Shown: piece by piece, positions 8,773-14,312 of the stretch
How the letters are laid out: the number at the start of each line of letters is the position of its first letter
How positions within the stretch are numbered: the first letter of the stretch is position 1
Assembly: GCA_017610325.1 (NCBI GenBank)
Contig: JAFCCF010000004.1
Location: forward strand, 1-37,978
DNA from: Candidatus Aminicenantota bacterium
Lineage (GTDB): Archaea; Nanobdellota; Nanobdellia; Woesearchaeales; JAFCCF01
Length of the DNA: 37,978 nt
Direction: 5' to 3'
Position numbers and translations under genes: made by a program
The notes under the pieces: generated by a model
Told to the model about the DNA's origin: nothing
Databases searched by the model: none
The model's input: only the letters and a program-made list of their open reading frames with translations

Positions 8773-9733
8773 GAACCGCTTTCTTATCTGTAATCTTTTC
8801 ACCAGGCATAGGCCTAAGCTCATCTACACCATAATGTTCTTCATAGTCATCCCACACTCCTTCGCATACAGGGTCAAACTTGCACTGCTTGCAGTTTTCA
8901 TGCTTCCTCTTCATCTCGCCCCGCCTTGTTTTCACAAAGTCAAGGTCTTGGTAGTCCACCCCCCTGAGCTGCATCCTTTCTGTTCGTATAAGCTCAGAGC
9001 TGAAGCGCTCCCTGTCCTTCATGTAGCAGTATGGCACAGACTCTATATTCATTGTCATTCCAAGCTCTATTGTCTTGTCAATCATGTCATATATGTGCTG
9101 CTCAGCCTCGCTGTACTTTGGAACAACATCATAGAAATACTTGCTCGCATTTCCCTGGCCATGCGGAAAAGCCACATTGAGATTTTTTACTCCATATTTG
9201 TGCAGAAGGATTATAGTATCAACAAGATGGGCAAGGTTAATCTTTGATATCACAATCTTTCCATTCACCCTGCAGTTGCCTGTAGCAAGCAGCCTCTTGA
9301 TGCCAGCCATGGTTTGTTTAAATGAACCCTTTACTCTCGTTATCTTGTCATGCACCTCTGCATTTGGGCCGTGTATTGCAATAGAATAGCTGATGAAAGC
9401 AATCTTTGAAACCCTTTCAGTGAATTCCTTATAATAAAACATCCTGCCATTTGTCTGCATTTGAATCTCAAAACCAAGCTGCTTTGCATATTCAATAATG
9501 TCAAACACATCGCCCCTTATAGTTATCTCGCCACCAGTAAGGACAATCACCTTTACACCATCCTGCTTTGCCTGGTTAAGGTCAATCTTTATCTCTTCGA
9601 AGGTGCGGTCAATGCGGATGCCCTGCTGCTCCATTCTTCTTCTGTTGCCTGCTATAACACAATGTATACAATCATTGTTGCATCCCCAGCCAACCTTTAT
9701 GTCAGCATACGGTATCTGGTCAAGCTCTACCAT
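8762..9733 (-). CDS. Radical SAM enzyme, HxsC-position paralogue 2
   Basis: The 323-residue product has a CX3CX2C motif CNNDCIHC (cysteines 18, 22, 25), LTGGEITIRGD, QTNGRMF, an unusual FPHGQGNA segment, and a C-terminal cysteine set CKQCKFDPVCEG that probably binds a second cluster. It is a clear paralogue of the gene at 10310-11281, sharing IHCVIA, LTGGEI, GPNxEVHDK-like, GKIVIS and FPHGQGNA motifs and identical length. In the bacterial His-Xaa-Ser system, two radical SAM proteins (HxsB, HxsC) act together; this pair occupies the HxsC position, but I cannot show orthology to HxsC. It is the last gene of the minus-strand operon, two bases after the methyltransferase-like gene. Likely role: modification of the HxNC repeat protein. 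Confidence 0.85.
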   Translation of the reverse strand: MVELDQIPYADIKVGWGCNNDCIHCVIAGNRRRMEQQGIRIDRTFEEIKIDLNQAKQDGVKVIVLTGGEITIRGDVFDIIEYAKQLGFEIQMQTNGRMFYYKEFTERVSKIAFISYSIAIHGPNAEVHDKITRVKGSFKQTMAGIKRLLATGNCRVNGKIVISKINLAHLVDTIILLHKYGVKNLNVAFPHGQGNASKYFYDVVPKYSEAEQHIYDMIDKTIELGMTMNIESVPYCYMKDRERFSSELIRTERMQLRGVDYQDLDFVKTRRGEMKRKHENCKQCKFDPVCEGVWDDYEEHYGVDELRPMPGEKITDKKAVLNL

Positions 9734-9735
9734 TT

Positions 9736-10308
9736 TTATTTTATCGCCTTTATGTATATGGTTGTTTTATCAGGAGACTTTTTGCTCACCTGCTTGAGAA
9801 CCTTGCTGAAACCTGCTGTTCTGAGCGCCCTTTCAATGCGGTTGAACCAGAATCCATTAAGGTAATTTGCACGAGAGCCATACACAGTGTCAATCACAGC
9901 TTTTGAATCTTTAATATCTCCCTTGTTAAACCTGATTATAGTGTCAATTATGTCAGGCACCATGATGTGCAGCATCCCCCCTTTCTTTAGCACCCTACAC
10001 CAGTTGCCAAGCGCCTTCTGGTACAGGTTTCTCTCTATGGTGTTAAGTGTATTGTTAGCTAGTATTGTGTCAACAGAACCTATCTTGAAAAATCCAAGTG
10101 TTTTTATATCTCCAACTATCTGCGGCGAGTCAAAGAAATCAGAACCAACCCTGATTGCTTTCTGCTTTAGCTTGTTTCCCAGCTCAATAGACTCAGAACT
10201 CACATCAATGAATATCTTATTCTTATCAATAGCAATATTCTGGAAAACACTGTTCTCTTCTTCCTTAGGTTTATCCTTCGAAAAAAAATTATTAATTACC
10301 TCTCTCAT
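9736..10308 (-). CDS. Small methyltransferase-like protein (COG4627-like fold)
   Basis: About 190 residues. The pattern of an N-terminal FIDVSS strand, the SVDTILANNTLNTIE segment and LGNWCRVLKKGGMLHIMVPD resembles the predicted SAM-dependent methyltransferases of the COG4627/Methyltransf_11 type. However, the glycine-rich motif I is degenerate, so SAM binding is uncertain and it could be a non-catalytic partner. The track start at 10323 is a TTG; I prefer the ATG at 10308, which follows the upstream stop directly and has AGAGGTT as a Shine-Dalgarno sequence. It lies between the two paralogous radical SAM genes, with gaps of one or two bases, so it belongs to the same modification operon. Confidence 0.65.
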   Translation of the reverse strand: MREVINNFFSKDKPKEEENSVFQNIAIDKNKIFIDVSSESIELGNKLKQKAIRVGSDFFDSPQIVGDIKTLGFFKIGSVDTILANNTLNTIERNLYQKALGNWCRVLKKGGMLHIMVPDIIDTIIRFNKGDIKDSKAVIDTVYGSRANYLNGFWFNRIERALRTAGFSKVLKQVSKKSPDKTTIYIKAIK

Positions 10309-10309
10309 G

Positions 10310-11281
10310 CTAACCTCTACCAAGGTTCAGCCACTCTGGGGGAATCTGCGTGATTTTTTCCCCAGCAACAGGCGTGAACTCGTCAAAACCCCTTCTTTCA
10401 GGGTACTCAATCCAGGGACCTTCGCATATCATATCATACCTGCAGTTCGCACATTTAGGACCCTTTTTCTTGGCAATGTTCTTTCTTGTATGCTCATAGC
10501 TTAGATTAATGCCAACCATGTCTCTCAGCTGGCTTGCAACCATCCTCAGCTCTGCTGCCCTCTTCTCCTCTCCAACCAGGAAGCAGAGCGGCACAGCCTC
10601 AAAATCAACCCACATCCCGAGCCTCTTAGATGTTTCAATTGCCTTGTCAATGTTTGGCTTCAGCTCACTATATGTCGGGATAACCTCCTCAAAGTAAAGC
10701 AGGGCATTTCCCTGGCCGTGTGGGAATGCAATATTAACACTTCTAGAACCAAATTTGTGGAACAGCTCCAGAATCTCAGCCAGGTACTCTTGATTATACC
10801 TTGAGATGACTATCTTGCCGCTGACTAGCTGGTTATACTTTTTCAGGTTCTTTATTCCATTTATTGTCTGATCAAATGCTCCCTTTGCTTTTGAAACCTT
10901 ATCATGAATCTCTGGGTTAGGGCCATTCAATGCCACAGTATATGCAGCAGGGCATGCATCTACAATCTTCTTTGTGAATTCTTCATAAGAGAACATCCTA
11001 CCATTTGTCTGGATGCCAACCATCATGCCAAGCTGCCTGGCATGCCTGAGTATTTCAAATATATCCTTCCTGATAGATATCTCTCCTCCAGTCAGCACAA
11101 TCTTTGATATACCGTGGTTTTTAGCCTGCTCCATCTGCTCTAAAACTTCTTGCGTGGAGCGGTCTATATTCTTTCCCTCACTCTTTAGCTGGCGCCGCTT
11201 GTCAGCTATCACGCAATGGATACAGTTATTATTACACGAAAATCCGGTTTTTATATCTGCGTATTTATCTCCTTCAGCCAT
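10310..11281 (-). CDS. Radical SAM enzyme, HxsC-position paralogue 1
   Basis: 323 residues with CNNNCIHC (cysteines 16, 20, 23), LTGGEISIRKD, QTNGRMF, GPNPEIHDK, FPHGQGNA and a C-terminal CANCRYDMICEG cysteine set. It is paralogous to the gene at 8762-9733 over its whole length. It follows the HxsB-like gene after 13 nt, with AGGTT as ribosome binding site 4 nt before the ATG. The order HxsD-like, HxsB-like, then this gene recalls the two-maturase arrangement of the His-Xaa-Ser system, in which HxsB and HxsC modify HxsA. A direct match to HxsC is not evident to me, so it may be a different radical SAM branch recruited to the same slot. Confidence 0.86.
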   Translation of the reverse strand: MAEGDKYADIKTGFSCNNNCIHCVIADKRRQLKSEGKNIDRSTQEVLEQMEQAKNHGISKIVLTGGEISIRKDIFEILRHARQLGMMVGIQTNGRMFSYEEFTKKIVDACPAAYTVALNGPNPEIHDKVSKAKGAFDQTINGIKNLKKYNQLVSGKIVISRYNQEYLAEILELFHKFGSRSVNIAFPHGQGNALLYFEEVIPTYSELKPNIDKAIETSKRLGMWVDFEAVPLCFLVGEEKRAAELRMVASQLRDMVGINLSYEHTRKNIAKKKGPKCANCRYDMICEGPWIEYPERRGFDEFTPVAGEKITQIPPEWLNLGRG

Positions 11282-11294
11282 TTTAACCTGTCAT

Positions 11295-12731
11295 CTATTT
11301 CCCATTTGTCTTCCTTAATCCTGCCCAGCCAAGCAGAATATCCCTGTCTTCCTTGGAATAAAGAATCTTTTTGAATATGTACTCGATCATGCCCTTTCTT
11401 ATTTTGCATTCATGGTCAACTGCAAGTTTTGGCACGACACTGCCCTGCGCCCCGTATGTTGCAACCATACATGTTCCGCAGTACGGATGCCAGGGGCATG
11501 CATCACACATTGAGGCAAAGCCAGATGTCAGGCTGACAATGTCCTTTGCCTTAATCATGATATCTTTATAAGAATGGGTATTGACATTTCCCATCTTGAA
11601 TATATCAAATGACCTTGACTCATCACAGGTGTAGATATCACCATTATAATCATATGAAATCTGCCCAATCAGCGCTCCGCAGGGCGACCCAAAGCATGTA
11701 AATCCTCTTGTCCTATTTGTCAGGAGTCTCCAGAGTATCACCTGAATTTTGCTGTCAAGGAATTTCTTACCTTTCTTGTTAAGCTCAAGCTCATAATCAA
11801 ATACCTTTTTCCAGAATTCAAGGAACTCCTCTGAAGAGTACCCAATTTGTTCCCAGAGCTGTTTTGCAAAACCAGCAAAGTTCAGGTTCCTTGACATTAT
11901 GTTTGAGAAGCCATTCTTCAGGTATTCATCAATAATCTCCCTTGGGTAATTGAGCGATTCTTTTGTTATTGTTGGCAGTGCAGAGAAATTAAAGTCCTTC
12001 TTCAGCTCTTTGAACTTTTTTATAACCTCATCATATGAACTCTTGTGCCCAAAATATTTTCTCTGCTTGTCATGAAGCTTTTTCGGCCCGTCAAGGGATG
12101 AGCAAAACCTGATATTGTTCTTTTTCATGTAATCCTTTATCTCATCTGTGAATCCAACTGCGTTTGTGACAATTATGTACATGAGTTTCTTATTATAGCG
12201 CTTGTTAAGTTCTTGTGAGTATTCATATATGTATTTTATAACCGGGAAATTGAGGAGCGGTTCACCACCCTGGAACTCAATTGTAATATCTCTGGCAGGT
12301 GACTCAAAGAGGAACTCAACTACCTTCTTGGCATCCTCCTTACTCATGTCATACCCTTCTGCCTCTAGCGGCTTTGACTTTGCATGACAGTATACGCATG
12401 TGTGGTTGCATCTTAGGGTTACTGTGATAATGTGCAGACCTGCACCTCTAGATACATGGGCAAACTTGTTCCTGAGCTGCCGCGTGATTGACTCAATATT
12501 GTTCAGCGTTATTATAACTCCTTTTTCTTCCAAAAGCTTGTACAGCTGAGGATCTTCCCTTATCTTATTGTATCTTAGAAGGTCAAACTCTTCTTTGTTC
12601 AGGCACACCCACCCCCCGTGGTCTGTGGTGACAACTATATGTTCTTTATCAAATTTGTGGGTCAGGTACCTATTTACCTCAAACTCTTCTACTTTAACCG
12701 GTCCTTTATCTTCATAAAAACTAAAAGCCAC
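11295..12731 (-). CDS. hxsB-like: HxsB-like radical SAM/SPASM maturase
   Basis: The N-terminal part (VNRYLTHKF, VTTDHGGWVCLNKEEF, LLEEKGVI) resembles the PqqD/RRE-like entry of HxsB, which binds precursor or partner. Then comes LRCNHTCVYCHA (CX3CX2C), very close to the HxsB consensus, and EFQGGEPLLNF. The C-terminal SPASM domain has CFGSPCGALIGQ, YTCDES and CDACPWHPYCGTC. This fits HxsB of the His-Xaa-Ser system, a 4Fe-4S peptide maturase of about 460-480 residues. The track starts at an ATG (12791) that overlaps the preceding gene by 50 nt. The GTG at 12731 follows that gene's TAA by 10 nt with GAGGT in front, and gives 478 residues, so I choose it. Probable substrate: the HxNC repeat protein encoded divergently. 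Confidence 0.86.
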   Translation of the reverse strand: MAFSFYEDKGPVKVEEFEVNRYLTHKFDKEHIVVTTDHGGWVCLNKEEFDLLRYNKIREDPQLYKLLEEKGVIITLNNIESITRQLRNKFAHVSRGAGLHIITVTLRCNHTCVYCHAKSKPLEAEGYDMSKEDAKKVVEFLFESPARDITIEFQGGEPLLNFPVIKYIYEYSQELNKRYNKKLMYIIVTNAVGFTDEIKDYMKKNNIRFCSSLDGPKKLHDKQRKYFGHKSSYDEVIKKFKELKKDFNFSALPTITKESLNYPREIIDEYLKNGFSNIMSRNLNFAGFAKQLWEQIGYSSEEFLEFWKKVFDYELELNKKGKKFLDSKIQVILWRLLTNRTRGFTCFGSPCGALIGQISYDYNGDIYTCDESRSFDIFKMGNVNTHSYKDIMIKAKDIVSLTSGFASMCDACPWHPYCGTCMVATYGAQGSVVPKLAVDHECKIRKGMIEYIFKKILYSKEDRDILLGWAGLRKTNGK

Positions 12732-12741
12732 TTTTACCTCT

Positions 12742-12975
12742 TTACTGGTTTTGGTTTTGCATAATTCCCAGGAGGCAATCAAAAAATTCATAGCCTATAT
12801 TTGACAATTTGTCTATGTTCTTTGGTATTATGACAACCTTAGTGCTGTGATCTTCAACAGCAACATCACCAAAAGCCTTGAACTCTTCTGCTGCCCTGGA
12901 AACTATCTGTGGTGGATAGATTATTGTGTTAATCTTGATAACACATCTGTTGTCTTCAACCTTGACATTTTTCAT
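12742..12975 (-). CDS. Short HxsD-like protein
   Basis: 77 residues. The segment VIKINTIIYPPQIVSRAAEEF and the closing NIGYEFFDCLLG align with the longer neighbour at 13003-13575 (ISVNPKFYPVSVIYSAAYAM and EIGYNFNDELIN). HxsD is a small protein of the His-Xaa-Ser system without known catalytic activity. This copy stops where the family normally has its LLNDYxLRE-like C-terminal helix, so it is a shortened paralogue. There is an AAGGG ribosome binding site, and the gap to the upstream gene is 27 nt. It could form a heteromeric pair with the longer copy or act as a recognition module; I infer this only from the duplication. Confidence 0.7.
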   Translation of the reverse strand: MKNVKVEDNRCVIKINTIIYPPQIVSRAAEEFKAFGDVAVEDHSTKVVIIPKNIDKLSNIGYEFFDCLLGIMQNQNQ

Positions 12976-13002
12976 GGTGCTCTACCCTTGAGGTTCACAC
13001 CC

Positions 13003-13575
13003 TCAGTCATCCCTTCTGGTGTTGTCCTTCATGATTCCCTTTGGATCTGCCACCCGGTCTTCTTCAGGAACCTGCACCTTTCTTATGCCCATTGGGTCAG
13101 GGACATTATCTGTCGGTCTTGGTCCTGGACCTCCTGGTCCCGGGCCACTTGGCTGAGGGAATCTCTGTGGCATTGGTTGTGGCGGGCCTGGCCCTCTCCT
13201 TGGCGGCTCTGGTCCTTTCCTTGGCGGCTCTGGTCCCCTTACATTGCCCCTAAGCGCGCTCTCCATGAGAGCTTCCCTAATTCTCTTGGTCCTTGTTGCC
13301 TGTATTGTATAGATTGAGTAGTTTATTAGCTCATCATTAAAGTTATAACCTATCTCTTTCAAATTCTTTTCACTAATCTCCCCATCAGCTTTTGGTCTTA
13401 GTTCAACCAGCACCTCGCTGTTTGGGTCACCATCAATAATAACATGGACCTTGTCCAGCATTGCATATGCTGCAGAGTAAATCACGCTCACTGGATAAAA
13501 TTTAGGATTCACAGATATAACTAAAAAATTTTTATGGATTTCAATATTATCCAAAATACTTTCTTTCTCACCCAT
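13003..13575 (-). CDS. hxsD-like: HxsD-like protein with Pro/Gly-rich tail
   Basis: The first 110 residues match the HxsD family pattern (TIGR03976 is named for its LLNDYxLRE motif): ISVNPKFYPVSVIYSAAYA, a central strand pair with LVELRPK, then NFNDELINYSIY and TKRIREALMESAL. From about residue 113 there is a low-complexity tail of PEPPRKG/GPGPP type ending with two DPxGIxK motifs (DPMGIRK, DPKGIMKD). This tail is not a normal part of HxsD and may be a flexible tether. The start has a GGGGGG ribosome binding site 6 nt upstream, and a TATA-like box about 45 nt upstream. It is the first gene of the maturation operon, divergent from the HxNC repeat gene. Confidence 0.78.
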   Translation of the reverse strand: MGEKESILDNIEIHKNFLVISVNPKFYPVSVIYSAAYAMLDKVHVIIDGDPNSEVLVELRPKADGEISEKNLKEIGYNFNDELINYSIYTIQATRTKRIREALMESALRGNVRGPEPPRKGPEPPRRGPGPPQPMPQRFPQPSGPGPGGPGPRPTDNVPDPMGIRKVQVPEEDRVADPKGIMKDNTRRDD

Positions 13576-13601
13576 ATTAAACCCCCCAGTATATTATGTT
13601 C

Positions 13602-13628
13602 GATTTAGACGATAACCCCCATATTTAT
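13602..13628 (-). promoter_or_regulatory. Promoter of the maturation operon
   Basis: Read on the minus strand, TTATAAA is preceded by purine-rich ACCAAAGA (BRE-like) and followed after 11 nt by TCGTCTAAA. The same TTATAAA-N11-TCGTCTAAA arrangement occurs at 32216-32242 and 35245-35271 on the plus strand. TATA lies about 47 nt before the ATG at 13575, leaving a short 5' leader. Confidence 0.5.
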
Positions 13629-13730
13629 AAATCTTTGGTTTTAATTCATAGTTGGCCAAACTTGCTGTTAGCACGCTACTTTTTCTTCTATATTTTCATC
13701 ACCTATCTTTAACGAAACTACCTTTAAATC

Positions 13731-13745
13731 AAAAACTTTAAATAT
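13731..13745 (+). promoter_or_regulatory. Candidate promoter of the HxNC repeat gene
   Basis: The sequence CAAAAACTTTAAATA resembles an archaeal BRE plus TATA box. Transcription would start near 13770 and give a leader of roughly 390-540 nt, depending on the start codon, which contains the complementary arm and the three hairpin repeats. There is no other equally good TATA box close to the gene, but the assignment is tentative. Confidence 0.4.
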
Positions 13746-13815
13746 GAGGTGCCTACTTATATGGTTTAGAATAAGTGATAGAGATAATTGGGCGAGTATA
13801 TTTGTCTAATTAAGG

Positions 13816-13829
13816 GAAGTGTGGCGCAA
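13816..13829 (+). promoter_or_regulatory. Anti-hairpin arm complementary to all three repeats
   Basis: GAAGTGTGGCGCAA is the exact reverse complement of TTGCGCCACACTTC, found at 13935-13948, 13995-14008 and 14055-14068. In RNA it could pair with any of the three repeats and would then take up the first bases of that repeat's terminator-like hairpin. That is the layout of an antiterminator-type or competing structure; function is inferred. Confidence 0.5.
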
Positions 13830-13930
13830 TAAATGAGTATTAAAAAGAGGTTTGTTTTATTAAGTAGACTTATGTATTTTTCTATCTCAAATAATCATTA
13901 TCATAGTTTTTATTCCATTAACCTGTTACG

Positions 13931-14105
13931 TTCTTTGCGCCACACTTCTGTCTCTGCACATCAGCAGAGGCAGAAGTTTTTAATTTCCCGTTCTTTGCGC
14001 CACACTTCTGTCTCTGCACATCAGCAGGGGCAGAAGTTTTTTCCTTCCTATTCATTGCGCCACACTTCTGTCTCTGCACATCAGCAGGGGCAGAAGTTTT
14101 TATTT
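13931..14105 (+). repeat. Three tandem 60-bp repeats
   Basis: Three copies start at 13931, 13991 and 14051, exactly 60 bp apart. The conserved core of about 47 bp (TTGCGCC through GCAGAAGTTTTT) is nearly identical; copy 1 has CAGAGG where copies 2 and 3 have CAGGGG. About 12 bp between cores are free. The change from A to G in the 3' arm keeps pairing as a U-G wobble in plus-strand RNA but would break it in minus-strand RNA, so the structure appears to act as plus-strand RNA. Confidence 0.85.
13944..14101 (+). terminator. Three successive hairpin plus U-tract elements
   Basis: Each repeat folds as a 14-bp stem (13944-13957 with 13964-13977 in copy 1) with a 6-nt ACATCA loop, directly followed by TTTTT. 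Copies 2 and 3 are at 14004-14041 and 14064-14101. The shape is that of an intrinsic terminator. It lies between the candidate promoter and the HxNC repeat gene, so it could attenuate that transcript. Archaeal termination depends mainly on the U-tract, so the hairpins may instead be processing or protein-binding sites. Confidence 0.55.
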
Positions 14106-14162
14106 TCAGGCGCTTTAAAATATTTGTTTGAATCAAGCTGATAAAAAAGAAGGTGTTGACAG

Positions 14163-14312
14163 ATTAACAAAAAAGAGGCAGAGAGTAATAAGGCTTTTAC
14201 AGATATCAGGAGGCCTACCCTTCTCTCACACATAAAGAAAGCAATCACTTCTTTCGTTAAGGAAGAGGAAGCCTCAATTAACAAGCATGCTCTGCTTAGC
14301 GTTGGTAGTTTT
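14163..14312 (+). other. Probable N-terminal leader of the HxNC protein, read from an AUU start
   Basis: In frame with the 14313 ATG, the sequence is open upstream for 51 codons to a TGA at 14157. It reads like a real protein: charged residues (KKEAESNKAFTDIRRP), then ITSFVKEEEASINKHALLSVGSF, running into the hydrophobic MAAGVIASRVVEA. There is no ATG, GTG or TTG in this stretch, but an ATT at 14163 has AAGGTG at 14150-14155, a Shine-Dalgarno motif at an ideal 7-nt distance. The ATG at 14313 has only a weak site. A precursor leader of about 60 residues suits recognition by maturases. Confidence 0.5.

Larger units (their letters stand above)
13576..14162. other. Divergent intergenic region between maturase operon and precursor
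   Basis: This 587-bp stretch has no convincing gene. It contains the two promoter boxes, the 14-nt complementary arm at 13816-13829 and the three 60-bp hairpin repeats. The ORF at 13833-14141 (plus) and the one at 13918-14136 (minus) are both open only because the repeat length is a multiple of three. Confidence 0.75.

Noticed and set aside
9461-9865. 134-codon plus-strand ORF at the start of the radical SAM paralogue
   Set aside because: It spans the junction of two minus-strand genes in an overlapping frame and has no recognisable domain.
13931-14105. Possible small CRISPR array
   Set aside because: Only three units, the repeat core is about 47 bp with just 12-13 bp between, and each unit is a hairpin with T-tract; no cas genes are present.
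13833-14141. ORF of 102 codons with LRHTSVSAHQQGQKF repeats, and the opposite-strand ORF at 13918-14136
   Set aside because: Both frames are open only because the 60-bp repeat is a multiple of three; base changes between copies follow RNA pairing rather than codon positions, and no ribosome binding site or family supports them.
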